64,000 nt of DNA from a bacterium (GCA_018822665.1 JAHJJX010000036.1:1-64000); one strand, 5' to 3'. Positions 45,835-55,761 are shown, counted from the first letter of the stretch. The notes: a model not told the origin generated them from the letters alone. Translations and numbers: made by a program.

Positions 45835-47091
45835 ATGCAATTTATAGAAGCTTTAAGGTTGAGAAGTAAGCTTTTTTTTCTTTTTGTCCTTATCACCGTG
45901 GGTTTAATAACTGTCGGCATTATGGGTACTTTAAACATTGATTCTATGAAAAGAAATCTTGATTCTTTGTATTTTGGTTCATTAGTCCCCGTTACAGAGC
46001 TCAATGAAATTTTGCAGACATATCATGGCGATTTAACAAGCACGATTTACAAAGCTAAAAATTATGAGATAAGTCCAAGTCAAACAAATTTACAACTAAA
46101 TAATTCATTGCTTAAAATAGAGAAGTACTGGAAAAGCTACGAGTCGCATTTTAAAAGAGCAGATGAGTTGGAATATGTAGAATATGTAGCCATAGAAATT
46201 CAGGGTACAAATGATTATTTTAAAAAGGTATTGCAGGCGAACATTGATGGAAAAGATTTAAAAAATATATCTATCGAGTTACTAGAGAAACATGTTTTAC
46301 ACATCCATAATATTCTGAAAAAACTCATTAAATATGAAATTGGCATGGCGAAGTATGAAAGAAATAGATTTTTAGAAAAATACAACTCTACTTTAACTGA
46401 AGTCGGCATATTTTTGATTGTCATTATTCTTGCTGTCTTAGTTATCTCTTTTTATGTTTTTAAAAGCATACAGAATGATCACACAAGATTGGAAATAATC
46501 ACCAAAAAACTCAAAAGAGTAAATAAAAAGCTTGAAAATGTTTCCTATACCGATTCTTTGACATCTTTACACAACAGACGGTATTTCAACTTTATCTACG
46601 ACAGAGAACTCAAAAGAGCAAAAAGGATACACAGCTATATAACCTTTATGATGCTGGATATAGATTATTTTAAGCAGTATAATGACAGATACGGACATAT
46701 AGAGGGTGATTATGCTCTTAAATCTGTTGCCAAAGTTTTAAACGACACATTAAAAAGACCGAGTGATTTTGTTTTTAGGCTTGGAGGAGAAGAATTTGGC
46801 GTGCTGCTAGTAGATACCGATGAGGCAAGCAGCATTGCCTTGGCTCAAAAGATATGTGATTCGGTGAGAGAGAGACAAATAGTTCATGAGTGGAGCAAGG
46901 TTAATGACTTTGTAACCATTTCTATCGGCCTTGTTTGCTGTATTGCCGATGATGCTCTGGATGAAAATGCTTTGATTTCACGTGCAGATAAAATGCTTTA
47001 TGAAGCAAAAGAGGGTGGAAGAAACCGTTATGTTATTGCTACTGATATCACAGAAGCCAATACTAAGGTTATAGAGGCACTAAGCGCTTAG
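45835..47091 (+). CDS. Membrane diguanylate cyclase with four-helix-bundle sensor
   Basis: 418 residues from the ATG at 45835, which has GAGGGAG upstream (a GTG at 45814 is less likely). Two helices (about 12-33 and 194-217) enclose an all-helical periplasmic domain like the 4HB_MCP sensor. A GGDEF domain follows with GGEEF in RLGGEEFG and an RPSD inhibitory site five residues before it, so it should be active and product-inhibited. It is divergent from the Crp/Fnr operon. Confidence 0.9.
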   Translation: MQFIEALRLRSKLFFLFVLITVGLITVGIMGTLNIDSMKRNLDSLYFGSLVPVTELNEILQTYHGDLTSTIYKAKNYEISPSQTNLQLNNSLLKIEKYWKSYESHFKRADELEYVEYVAIEIQGTNDYFKKVLQANIDGKDLKNISIELLEKHVLHIHNILKKLIKYEIGMAKYERNRFLEKYNSTLTEVGIFLIVIILAVLVISFYVFKSIQNDHTRLEIITKKLKRVNKKLENVSYTDSLTSLHNRRYFNFIYDRELKRAKRIHSYITFMMLDIDYFKQYNDRYGHIEGDYALKSVAKVLNDTLKRPSDFVFRLGGEEFGVLLVDTDEASSIALAQKICDSVRERQIVHEWSKVNDFVTISIGLVCCIADDALDENALISRADKMLYEAKEGGRNRYVIATDITEANTKVIEALSA

Positions 47092-47432
47092 TGCCCGTGT
47101 TTGAATCTAAAGCCCGAATCCACTAAAATTTCTCTTAGTTTATCTTTGAGTTCTCCTTGAAATTCCATCCATCCGTCTTTAAAAGTTCCGCCACAGCCAA
47201 GCTTTTTTTTCAATGTTTTTAAAATTGCGGCCGTATCTGTGCTTGGCATGTGGAACTCTCCCACTAAAGTCACAGTTTTACCTCTTCTTTTTTCTTTTTT
47301 AAAAAATAAAAAGTGCTTCGAAGGTTCTAAAATTTCATTTGAAACGGTTGTTCTTCTTTCACTATGAAGCTCACTCCAGCTGTCGTCTATATCCGCACCT
47401 ATAAAAATATCCAGTTTTTTGCCTCTGCTCAT
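47088..47432 (-). CDS. SUI1/YciH-like translation factor
   Basis: 114 residues from the ATG at 47432; an alternative ATG lies at 47459. The C-terminal 70 residues are an eIF1/SUI1 fold (KRRGKTVTLVGEF, LKKKLGCGGTFKDGWMEFQGEL, GFRFKHGH). Bacterial YciH proteins are proposed to act in start-codon choice, without firm proof. FHMP is encoded by a copy of the dispersed word. Overlaps the next gene's stop region and the convergent GGDEF gene by four bases. Confidence 0.85.
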   Translation of the reverse strand: MSRGKKLDIFIGADIDDSWSELHSERRTTVSNEILEPSKHFLFFKKEKRRGKTVTLVGEFHMPSTDTAAILKTLKKKLGCGGTFKDGWMEFQGELKDKLREILVDSGFRFKHGH

Positions 47433-47433
47433 G

Positions 47434-48273
47434 TTAGAGAACTTTTTGTGCCAAAACACTCATATCTTTTTTGTCATAGTTACTGTCTTTTACGCTTTTT
47501 TCTACATCTTGTGCTGAGATTTTGTTTCTATTATAAACAACGATTATTACTTCATCGTTGGCTTTTAAAAATGTGCTTTCCCCGTATTTCGTATATCTGG
47601 TTGCACCTATGCTTATAAGAGCCTGCGTCGGATTTCCACATGCCGAGATATATTCGCTTAAAGGCTCCAGTGGTCCGAAATCTTTTTGTGTATTTATTTG
47701 ATGAACCATCCAATCAAGCAGTTTTTCATAAAAATAACTATAGCCGTTGAGCTCAACATCTTCACCATAAGAATGAACCTGCGACTCACGGCGCAAAAAA
47801 CTGCAAATGGAGTAATTGTCCATAATCCCGCCATCGCTGAATGTATCTATAGCGATAAGATGAGCACTGATTCCTTTGCTTTGTTCACCCCAGTTTTTTT
47901 TATCACTTATTTTTTTTGCTCCCTCTTTGCGAATAGAACAGTCATTGTAGGCAGTAAAATGGGTGGGAATGATTTTTGACAGCTTGTTGTTTGCATACTC
48001 AAGCCTGCAGACAAGTCCGACTTCGGGTTCAGCCTGAACATGAAGGTCGGCATGTGGAAGTTTGATAATAGAACTTGAAAGAGGGTATGTTCCCAAGATT
48101 TCTTTGGCATGTGGAATATTTGTTTTTGGCAGATAAAAAGGAAACATCCCTTTGGGTGCTGCTTCATCTGCTGTAATAATATCTTTGAAATCTTCCAGTT
48201 CACCGGCTTGTGCAAGGTGAAGCGCAAAGTTTCCGGCTATTCCGAGGCCGAGAAAGTTTTTATATGCGTCCAT
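47434..48273 (-). CDS. DUF5718-like protein of unknown function
   Basis: 280 residues from the ATG at 48273, supported by AAAGAGA just upstream and the typical start YKNFLGLGIAGNFALHLAQAGE; a frame extension to 48477 runs inside ybiT and is ignored. It resembles DUF5718 proteins and distantly fumarylacetoacetase-like folds (VQAEPEVGLVCRLEY). Three copies of the dispersed word lie in it, giving IPHAK, LPHAD and SACGN, the highest density in the window outside dnaX. Confidence 0.65.
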   Translation of the reverse strand: MDAYKNFLGLGIAGNFALHLAQAGELEDFKDIITADEAAPKGMFPFYLPKTNIPHAKEILGTYPLSSSIIKLPHADLHVQAEPEVGLVCRLEYANNKLSKIIPTHFTAYNDCSIRKEGAKKISDKKNWGEQSKGISAHLIAIDTFSDGGIMDNYSICSFLRRESQVHSYGEDVELNGYSYFYEKLLDWMVHQINTQKDFGPLEPLSEYISACGNPTQALISIGATRYTKYGESTFLKANDEVIIVVYNRNKISAQDVEKSVKDSNYDKKDMSVLAQKVL

Positions 48274-49864
48274 TCTCTTTTGCCTCAGCAAACTCTTCGT
48301 ACGTCCCTTTGAAATCCGTATAGCTCCCATCCGCATGAAGTTCGATGATGCGGTTGGCAAAAGCATCCAGTAACTCACGGTCATGAGAAACACAGATAAC
48401 ATTTCCTTTAAAGTTGTAAAGTGCTTCACCGAGTGCGACGATAGCTTCAAGGTCAAGGTGATTTGAAGGCTCATCAAGAACTAAAAAGTTTCCGCCCTCA
48501 AGCATCATTTTGCTTAGCATCATTCTGTGTTTTTCTCCACCTGAGATACTGACAACAGATTTTTCCTGCTGTTCTCCGTTGAAAAGCATACGGCCAAGAC
48601 AGTTCCTCACCTCTGCCATATCACCCTTAGGATTGAAAGACTTTAACCAGTCATAAAGAGTTCCGTTTCCTTTAATGATGTCGGCAGTATCTTGAGGAAA
48701 GTAACTATTCTCAATCGTCGCACCCCAGTGAATTTCTCCTGAAGTCGGTTTTAATTCTTCCATAATAATTTTTACAAGCGTAGTTTTACCGGCACCGTTT
48801 GGACCGATTAGTGCGACTTTTTCACCCGGCTCAAATTTTAGAGTGATGTTTTTTATAACTTCATTCGTGCCATAAGCGTGATTAATATTCACTATACTTA
48901 GCGCTTCGTCACCCATAGATCTTTTTGCCTTGAAAACAATGCTCGGGTCTCTGCGAGAGGAAGGTTTAATATCGTCAATAACAAGTTTTTCAAGTTTTTT
49001 CTGTCTGGATGTTGCCTGTTTTGCTTTAGAAGCATTGGCGCTAAATCTTCTGACGAAGGCTTCAAGCTCATCTTTTTCTTTCTCTTTTTTAGCATTGTTT
49101 AGTTCATTTTGTTTTGCTATGACGTTTGCAGCAATATACCAGTCATCAAAATTGCCGGTAAATTCACGGATTTTTTGATAATCAACATCCAGTATGTTTG
49201 TTACGACAGCATTTAAAAAGTGTCTATCGTGGGAGATGACGACCATCGTTCCCTCGTGGCGTTTGAGCTCGTTTTCCAACCAGCTGATAGTTTCGATGTC
49301 AAGGTTATTGGTAGGCTCATCGAGGAAGAGTACATCAGGTTTAGGGTATAAAACCTGAGCCAATAAAACTTTAAATTTATCCGCACTGTCGAGCGTCGAC
49401 ATAAGTTCATTGTGTTTGTTTGCGGGGATACCTACATTCTCAAGAATTTTCGCTATGTTTACATCATACTCATAAGTCGGATCTTCTTCAACGCAGATAA
49501 CTTCTAAATCTGCTAAACGATTGTTTACCGCATCGTCTTCAAAATCTCCGGTTGCATAAAGAATCTCTTTTTCTTTTATGGCATCATAAAGTCTTTTGTT
49601 CCCGTATAAAACAGCATCGGCAATGGTGAAGTTTTCGTATGCATATTGATTTTGACCCAATACGCCCACTTTGAGGCCATTTTCTACGTGGATATCGCCT
49701 TCCCATTCATTAATCTGTCCGCTGAGGATTCTTAAAAATGTTGTTTTTCCGGCACCATTTGCACCAATAAGACCGTATCTTTTATGACGGTCGAGCTTAA
49801 GATTTATGTTTTCAAACAGAATTCTGCTTCCAAAACGCATAATTAAATTTTGTACAGTTACCAT
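48260..49864 (-). CDS. ybiT: ABC-F family ATPase (YbiT-like)
   Basis: 534 residues, two ABC cassettes without membrane part: Walker A GANGAGKTT and GPNGAGKTT, signatures in LLAQVL-type and SISGGEKHRMMLS form, Walker B LFLDEPTNNLD and LVLDEPSNHLD. The length and opening (VTVQNLIMRFGSRILFENINLKLDRHKRYGLIGANGAGKTT) match YbiT among ABC-F ribosome-associated factors. It overlaps the DUF5718 gene by 14 bases. Confidence 0.9.
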   Translation of the reverse strand: MVTVQNLIMRFGSRILFENINLKLDRHKRYGLIGANGAGKTTFLRILSGQINEWEGDIHVENGLKVGVLGQNQYAYENFTIADAVLYGNKRLYDAIKEKEILYATGDFEDDAVNNRLADLEVICVEEDPTYEYDVNIAKILENVGIPANKHNELMSTLDSADKFKVLLAQVLYPKPDVLFLDEPTNNLDIETISWLENELKRHEGTMVVISHDRHFLNAVVTNILDVDYQKIREFTGNFDDWYIAANVIAKQNELNNAKKEKEKDELEAFVRRFSANASKAKQATSRQKKLEKLVIDDIKPSSRRDPSIVFKAKRSMGDEALSIVNINHAYGTNEVIKNITLKFEPGEKVALIGPNGAGKTTLVKIIMEELKPTSGEIHWGATIENSYFPQDTADIIKGNGTLYDWLKSFNPKGDMAEVRNCLGRMLFNGEQQEKSVVSISGGEKHRMMLSKMMLEGGNFLVLDEPSNHLDLEAIVALGEALYNFKGNVICVSHDRELLDAFANRIIELHADGSYTDFKGTYEEFAEAKENGRI

Positions 49865-49944
49865 GATTATTTCTCTTGTGTAGGCGTTAAAAGAGTATGC
49901 CTATTATTTTTCGCGATTATAGCTGATAGTAGTTTAAAAGACGA

Positions 49945-50100
49945 TTATTTGTTTGCTTCATTAGACTCAGATTTGTCTCGTGAATTCTCAAACGCTTCCG
50001 AAACGTCACTCGTGATACTCTCAACTCCTTCATTAAACTCTTTTGTGCTGCAACCGCTTAAGATAATAATTGTTGCCACGGCAAATAAAAATGATTTCAT
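49945..50100 (-). CDS. Short lipoprotein of 51 residues
   Basis: The minus strand encodes MKSFLFAVATIIILSGCSTK followed by an acidic, hydrophilic tail. AGGAG lies seven bases before the ATG, and LSGC is a proper lipobox (C17). The gene is easily missed because of its size; the opposite strand holds a longer but unconvincing open frame. It lies between gltA and ybiT, entericidin-like in form only. Function unknown. Confidence 0.7.
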   Translation of the reverse strand: MKSFLFAVATIIILSGCSTKEFNEGVESITSDVSEAFENSRDKSESNEANK

Positions 50101-50145
50101 TTTAACTCCTTGTTTTTCGGAATTATAACGAATTAGTATTTACCG

Positions 50146-51426
50146 TTAATTACCAAGATAAAGTTGTCTCGGTCTTGCTATCTTCATTGTTTTGTCTTTT
50201 TTGAACTCTATCCATTGCGTTATCCATCCAACAGTTCTTCCAATAACAAAAACAGGAGTGAACATTGATTTTGGTATTTTGAGGGCGCTTAAGATAACAC
50301 CTGAGTAAAAATCTATGTTAGGATAAAGTTTTCTGCTTATAAAATACTCGTCATTTAAGGCTATTTCTTCAATTTTGTTTGCTATTTTCATCAGGTTTGA
50401 ATCCAGCTCAAGTTCATCTTTAAGCTGATCTTGAAGTTCTTTTAAAATTTTTGCTCTTGGGTCAAAGTTTTTGTAAACTCTATGCCCAAAACCCATCAGT
50501 TTAAAATCGTCATTGGGGTCTTTAGCTCTTGCTATAAATTTTTCGACATTTTCGACACTTCCTATCATCTCGAGTTGCGCTATCACCGATTCGTTCGCTC
50601 CTCCATGTGCTCTTCCCCAAAGTGCCGAAATACCTGCGCTTATAGCTACATAAGGGTGTGCCCCTGTTGAAGCTACACTTCTTACTGTTGTTGTTGAAGC
50701 ATTTTGTTCATGGTCGGCATGCAGAGTGAAAATGGTATCAAGCGCTTTGATTTCTATCTCTTTGATTGAATCTTCCCCATCTGCATTTCTATGCATTTTT
50801 CCACCAGGATAAGCACGAAGCATATATAAAAAGTTTTCACTAAAACCTCTGTCTACATCCGGCTGAATAAATGGAGCACCAATAGAATGTCTGTATGCAA
50901 ATGCAGCAATAGTAGGCATTTTGGCAATGATTCTTCTTGCCATCTCTTGATACTCTTTTTCATTTGAAATAGTTAAGTGGTCAAAGTAAAAAGAGGATAA
51001 TGCGGATGTCGCAGAAGAGAGTGTTGCCATAGGGTGCGCATCGGAGGGAAAAGCATGAAATAAATTTCTCAATCCCTCGTGTATAAAGGAGCGGTGTCGT
51101 ATTTCCAAATCAAAATCTTTTACTTCCTTTTGAGTAGGAAGTTTTGAGTTGAGGAGCAGATAGCAAACATCTAAAAAATTGTATTTTTGCGCCAGCTCTT
51201 CTATGGGCATCCCTCTGTATCGAAGTTCCCCTTTTGCTCCGTCAATAAAAGTGATGTAGGATTTACAGCTGGCAGTGGAGGTATAGCCGTTATCATAGGT
51301 AAACATACCCGTTTGCGTGTAAAAATTTGATATATCCACGACACTCGGACCTCGCGTTGCATCAAGAATATCAAACTCAAAATCTTTTCCTGTTCTGTTG
51401 TCTGTAATTGTGATTGTATTTTTCAT
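50146..51426 (-). CDS. gltA: Citrate synthase
   Basis: 426 residues, the length of the hexameric type II enzymes. Active-site stretches LHADHEQNASTTTVRSVASTGAHPYVAISAGISALWGRAHGGANE, LMGFGHRVYKNFDPRAK and FYSGVILSALKIP carry the catalytic His and Asp. It condenses oxaloacetate and acetyl-CoA. Single gene with a 125-base A/T-rich upstream region. Confidence 0.97.
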   Translation of the reverse strand: MKNTITITDNRTGKDFEFDILDATRGPSVVDISNFYTQTGMFTYDNGYTSTASCKSYITFIDGAKGELRYRGMPIEELAQKYNFLDVCYLLLNSKLPTQKEVKDFDLEIRHRSFIHEGLRNLFHAFPSDAHPMATLSSATSALSSFYFDHLTISNEKEYQEMARRIIAKMPTIAAFAYRHSIGAPFIQPDVDRGFSENFLYMLRAYPGGKMHRNADGEDSIKEIEIKALDTIFTLHADHEQNASTTTVRSVASTGAHPYVAISAGISALWGRAHGGANESVIAQLEMIGSVENVEKFIARAKDPNDDFKLMGFGHRVYKNFDPRAKILKELQDQLKDELELDSNLMKIANKIEEIALNDEYFISRKLYPNIDFYSGVILSALKIPKSMFTPVFVIGRTVGWITQWIEFKKDKTMKIARPRQLYLGN

Positions 51427-51551
51427 ATTCTGACTCCTGCATGTAAAATAACGACAATTTCAAATATTATAGTGGTATATTATTTGTTATTATATAAACT
51501 ATGAAGTTAAAATATCAATTTTACTTTTTTTTATAAAAAAAGAGATTCCAC

Positions 51552-51983
51552 ATGCCGAGGTTTTGGATGCAGATACGAGAACTTGACTTGAGAGAACTTT
51601 TGAGTGCGTATGAGCTTGTAGTTCAGTTGCGTAGCGAGCTTTCTTATAAAGAATTTGAAGATTTAATTTATGATATGCGTTGTATGGAATATAAGATGTT
51701 TGGTGTTTTTGAAGGTGAAAATCTTATGACGTATGCAGGTGCGGCGATACAAACCAACCTCTATCATAAAAGACATTTATATGTGTATGATTTGATTACA
51801 GATAAAGATTGCAGAAGAAAAAAATATGCTACGTTAATGCTTGAATATCTTCATGATTATGCAAAGATGGGGATGTGCGAAAATATAGTGCTTTCCTCCG
51901 GAATTTCCAGAGAAGAAGCACATATATTTTATGAGAAAAATATATTTTCAAAACTGAGCTATCTTTTTGTAAAAAATGTTTAA
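51552..51983 (+). CDS. GNAT-family acetyltransferase
   Basis: 143 residues. Acetyl-CoA fold with LYVYDLITDKDCRRKKYATLMLEYLHDYAK and a C-terminal EAHIFYEKNIF, the usual GNAT pattern, though the Q/RxxGxG loop is altered to RRKKYA. The ATG at 51552 lies inside a copy of the dispersed word, five bases after an AAAGAGA; an in-frame ATG at 51567 is an alternative. Substrate unknown. Ends convergent with and overlapping the YchJ-like gene by four bases. Confidence 0.75.
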   Translation: MPRFWMQIRELDLRELLSAYELVVQLRSELSYKEFEDLIYDMRCMEYKMFGVFEGENLMTYAGAAIQTNLYHKRHLYVYDLITDKDCRRKKYATLMLEYLHDYAKMGMCENIVLSSGISREEAHIFYEKNIFSKLSYLFVKNV

Positions 51984-52429
51984 CCACAGCACTTTTTATA
52001 TTTTTTTCCGCTTGCGCACGGACAACTTTCATTTCTCTCAACCTTAGAATTGTAAAGCTCTCCGCTTGCATAAAGCCAGATGCCGTCTTTGTTTTTAAAC
52101 TTGCTTTTTTCATGTAAAACTTTTATATTTTTATTTTCTTTGTAATACGCTTTGAACTCAACCGTATCATCTTTAACATTTAAAATATCAAGTTTTAACC
52201 ACTCAACTGAGTTGCTGAAATTTTGTATTAGCTCCACATCTTCATCATAACGGTTTTCTTCAACAGCGCTGAGAACCAAATATCTCCCGTTTCCTTGAAC
52301 GTACGCGCTGTATCTACTTCTCATCAGCTCCTCCGGAGTAAAAGCTGCTTTTTTGTTTTCTATTATCGCTCCACAACACTCTTTATAGTCTTTTTCAAGT
52401 CCGCAAATACAAGGCATATAATTTTCCAT
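51980..52429 (-). CDS. YchJ-like SEC-C zinc-motif protein
   Basis: 149 residues with an N-terminal CICGLEKDYKECCG and a C-terminal CPCASGKKYKKCCG, both SEC-C metal-binding motifs, around an NTF2-like middle (MRSRYSAYVQGNGRYLV). This is the UPF0225/YchJ arrangement. Function unknown. Divergent from pta. Confidence 0.9.
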   Translation of the reverse strand: MENYMPCICGLEKDYKECCGAIIENKKAAFTPEELMRSRYSAYVQGNGRYLVLSAVEENRYDEDVELIQNFSNSVEWLKLDILNVKDDTVEFKAYYKENKNIKVLHEKSKFKNKDGIWLYASGELYNSKVERNESCPCASGKKYKKCCG

Positions 52430-52513
52430 TTTTTTTGTAATCCTATCACAACACAGCCATTTTTAACAAAAATAACTCTATCATTTAGCATATTTTATGT
52501 TCGGGAGAAGTTT

Positions 52514-54598
52514 GTGAAAATTAAATCTCTTTTTATTGCTGCTCAAGAAAAAAATGCCGGAACTTTGTTTGTTTCTATGGGAATGATGGAAATATTAAAA
52601 CGAAATATTCACAGAGTCGCTTTTTTCCGTCCCGTTATCTCATCCAAGAATGTCAAAGACGGCGATATCAGCTTTATTTTAGGGAGATATAATTTAGATA
52701 TGCGGTATGAAGATGCGTATGGATTTGACATAGAATATGTTGAAAATATGATAGCTTTGCATAAAACGGATGAGCTTATGAACCAGCTTATATCAAAGTA
52801 TAAAAAATTGGAAAAAGAGTATGATTTTGTTTTATGCGAAGGGATACGCCGTTCATTTATAAGTAATACTATCAATTACGATTTAAATATAAAAATAGCG
52901 CAAAATTTCGGATCGCCATATATAAATATTATTAATGCCAAAGAGAGTACGGTCCAAGAAGTTTATGAGAGTATTTTAATTGAAAATGAAAATACGGTAT
53001 GTGAAGGATGTACCCATTTTGCGACGTTTATAAATAGGCTTGATGATGAAAAATATGCGCAGCTTCAAGAAAAGCTAAAGAATTATAAAGTAACAACCTA
53101 CCTTTTAAAAGAGATAGCAGAATTAAATATGCCTACAATTGAAGATGTCATGGAAGCATTAGATGCAAAACCTGTTATCCTCGGAGCTGAAGATCACACT
53201 CGTATTATCAGACATGTGAAAGTTGCGGCTCTTAGTTTGAATAATTTTTTGGAACATATAGAAGAGGATGATTTGGTTGTGGTTCCCGCAGATAGGTCAG
53301 AAATAATTTTGGGAGTTCTTGGAGCCTTGTATTCCAATGCTTATCCAAATATTTCGGGAATTATTTTTCCACTCCACATGCCGGCGCATCCAAATATTCA
53401 AAAGTTGGTTTTGGGGCTTGATGGGTTTAAAATACCTGTCTTGTCCGTTGAAACCGACACCTATGAAACGGCGAAAAATCTTTCAAAAGTTCACTCAAGA
53501 CTGAGAGTGAGCAGTGAGAGAAAAATAGCTCTGGCGCATGGTTTATTTAATGCGAGTGTCAATACTAAAGCCATTGAAGAAAAAATAGCAAATGCCATAA
53601 GCAACGTTATGACACCTATGATGTTTCAGTATCAGCTTTTTGAAAAAGCACGTTCAAATAAAAAGAGAATTGTTTTACCCGAGAGCAGTGATGAAAGAAT
53701 TCTCAGAGCCGCAGAAATAATTCTCTTAAGAGATGTTGCAGATATTATTCTTTTAGGCAAAGAGCTTGATATTAAAGCAAATTATATGAGACTGGGACTT
53801 GATTTAAGCAAGGCCACCATTATAAACCATCTTGATTCCACGCTAAGAGAAGAATTTGTCAATCTGTTTTTTGAGATGAGAAAAGAAAAAGGTTTAAGTC
53901 ATCAGGCAGCTGAAGATACAATGACACATGTAAACTATTTCGCAACCATGATGGTTCATTTGGGATATGCGGATGGAATGGTTAGCGGAGCCATTCATTC
54001 AACGGGGGACACTATTCGGCCTGCGCTTCAAATAATCAAAACAACTCCGGAAGTTTCAGTCGTTTCAAGCGTATTTTTTATGTGTTTAAAAACAAAGGTT
54101 TTAGTATATGGAGATTGTGCGGTTAATCAAGACCCTGACGCGGCGACACTGGCAGATATCGCTATCGCCTCTGCCAAAACAGCCTTATCTTTTGGGATAG
54201 AGCCAAAAGTGGCAATGCTTTCTTATTCTACGGGGGATAGCGGAAGCGGTGCGGATGTTGATAAGGTGAGAGAAGCTACAAAAATAGCAAAAATAAAAAA
54301 TCCAAATTTACTTATAGATGGTCCGATACAGTATGACGCAGCCATAGACAAGCAAGTTGCTTCTGCAAAATTGCCAAATTCCAAGGTTGCAGGAGAAGCA
54401 AGTGTCTTCATATTTCCGGATTTAAATACAGGAAACAACACCTATAAAGCTGTTCAGCGTTCCAGTGATGCTGTTGCAATCGGTCCGGTGCTTCAAGGAC
54501 TTCGTAAACCAATAAATGACCTGAGCCGCGGGTGTTTGGTAGCAGATATAGTGAATACAGTGGCAATTACAGCCATTCAAGCAGGACAAAATTTATGA
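52514..54598 (+). CDS. pta: Phosphate acetyltransferase, long form
   Basis: 694 residues from a GTG at 52514 with GGAG six bases upstream; the open frame extends further left but overlaps the divergent YchJ-like gene. N-terminal P-loop-like domain (VKIKSLFIAAQEKNAGTLFVSMGMM), a DRTGG regulatory domain, then the catalytic PTA domain (RIVLPESSDERILRAAEI, GMVSGAIHSTGDTIRPALQIIKT, VAMLSYSTGDSGSG). It converts acetyl-CoA and acetyl phosphate. ATGA overlap with ackA. The dispersed word encodes LHMP at 53373. Confidence 0.96.
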   Translation: MKIKSLFIAAQEKNAGTLFVSMGMMEILKRNIHRVAFFRPVISSKNVKDGDISFILGRYNLDMRYEDAYGFDIEYVENMIALHKTDELMNQLISKYKKLEKEYDFVLCEGIRRSFISNTINYDLNIKIAQNFGSPYINIINAKESTVQEVYESILIENENTVCEGCTHFATFINRLDDEKYAQLQEKLKNYKVTTYLLKEIAELNMPTIEDVMEALDAKPVILGAEDHTRIIRHVKVAALSLNNFLEHIEEDDLVVVPADRSEIILGVLGALYSNAYPNISGIIFPLHMPAHPNIQKLVLGLDGFKIPVLSVETDTYETAKNLSKVHSRLRVSSERKIALAHGLFNASVNTKAIEEKIANAISNVMTPMMFQYQLFEKARSNKKRIVLPESSDERILRAAEIILLRDVADIILLGKELDIKANYMRLGLDLSKATIINHLDSTLREEFVNLFFEMRKEKGLSHQAAEDTMTHVNYFATMMVHLGYADGMVSGAIHSTGDTIRPALQIIKTTPEVSVVSSVFFMCLKTKVLVYGDCAVNQDPDAATLADIAIASAKTALSFGIEPKVAMLSYSTGDSGSGADVDKVREATKIAKIKNPNLLIDGPIQYDAAIDKQVASAKLPNSKVAGEASVFIFPDLNTGNNTYKAVQRSSDAVAIGPVLQGLRKPINDLSRGCLVADIVNTVAITAIQAGQNL

Positions 54599-55761
54599 AT
54601 ATAGCCGTTATAAACTCCGGAAGTTCTTCTATAAAGTTTCAGCTTTTTTGTATGGAAAAAGAGGAAGTTTTAGCACATATTTTAGTTGAAAAGATTGGAG
54701 AATTTAGTTCTGAAACCTTTTTTGAATATGGCGATAAAAAGACGAGTATAAGGTCTGTTATTAAAAATCATCATGATGGATTGGAAAAAATAATCGCTCT
54801 TTTATCAGAATATGAAATATTAAAAGATTTTTCATCTCTTGGCGCAATTGGACATAGAGTAGTCCACGGCGGAGAAGATTTTCAAAAGGCAACTTTGATA
54901 AATGAAAGTGTTCTCAAAAAAATTGAAGCTCTCATTCCCTTAGCTCCGCTCCACAATGAAGCAAATCTAGAAGGTATTTTGGTTGCCAGAAAAAAAGCAC
55001 CGTTTACTCCCCAAATAGCCGTTTTTGACACAGCCTTTCATTCCCACATGCCAAAAGAGGCTTTTCTTTATGCCCTTGATTATAAGATGTATGAAAAATA
55101 TAAAATCAGAAGATACGGTTTTCATGGAACGTCCCATTCTTATATTTTAAAACAAACAGCAAAATATTTACAAAAAAATGTAAAGGAACTCAATGTTATA
55201 ACTCTTCATCTTGGAAACGGTTCAAGTGCCTGTGCGATAGAAAAAGGGATAAGCATAGATACCTCTATGGGATTTACTCCGCTTGAAGGGCTTGTGATGG
55301 GAACAAGATGCGGAGATATAGACCCTGAAATTATTTTATATATGCAAAGAGCGTTGGGGTTGAGTGTGGATGAGGTAGATACGATTTTGAATAAAAAATC
55401 TGGTTTAGTCGGTATCTGCGGCAAAAATGATATGAGAGCTATTTTAGCCTCGGATGAAGAAAACGCAAAGTTGGCGATAAGCATAATGGTAAGAAGAATA
55501 AAGAAATATATTGGTGCATACATGGCACTTCTTGGAAGGGTGGATGCAATAGTTTTCACAGGCGGAATAGGGGAAAACGCATCTCTCATCAGAGAAAAAG
55601 TAATGCAAAATCTGGCATGTGGAATTGAGATAGATATCTCTCTCAATGAAAAAAATTCGCTTTTTATCTCTTCGAAAAAAAGTAGTGTAAAAATAATGGT
55701 TATTCAAACAAATGAAGAGTTGGAAATTGCAAGAGAATGTATGCAGTTTTTGAATATTTAA
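54595..55761 (+). CDS. ackA: Acetate kinase
   Basis: 388 residues from the ATG at 54595. ASKHA fold: INSGSSSIKFQLF, GHRVVHGGE, FDTAFHSHMP, YGFHGTSH (phosphoryl transfer), HLGNGSSACAI, DTSMGFTPLEGLVMGTRCGDIDP and FTGGIGENA. Makes ATP from acetyl phosphate or activates acetate. A copy of the dispersed word encodes LACGI near the C-terminus. Confidence 0.97.
   Translation: MNIAVINSGSSSIKFQLFCMEKEEVLAHILVEKIGEFSSETFFEYGDKKTSIRSVIKNHHDGLEKIIALLSEYEILKDFSSLGAIGHRVVHGGEDFQKATLINESVLKKIEALIPLAPLHNEANLEGILVARKKAPFTPQIAVFDTAFHSHMPKEAFLYALDYKMYEKYKIRRYGFHGTSHSYILKQTAKYLQKNVKELNVITLHLGNGSSACAIEKGISIDTSMGFTPLEGLVMGTRCGDIDPEIILYMQRALGLSVDEVDTILNKKSGLVGICGKNDMRAILASDEENAKLAISIMVRRIKKYIGAYMALLGRVDAIVFTGGIGENASLIREKVMQNLACGIEIDISLNEKNSLFISSKKSSVKIMVIQTNEELEIARECMQFLNI

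Noticed and set aside
48274-48477. N-terminal extension of the DUF5718 gene
   Set aside because: Lies wholly inside ybiT in another frame and lacks similarity to the family start.
49850-50128. Plus-strand open frame of 92 codons
   Set aside because: Overlaps ybiT and the better-supported minus-strand lipoprotein with lipobox and AGGAG.
52295-52513. N-terminal extension of pta
   Set aside because: It would overlap the divergent YchJ-like gene and precede a good ribosome site and GTG at 52514.
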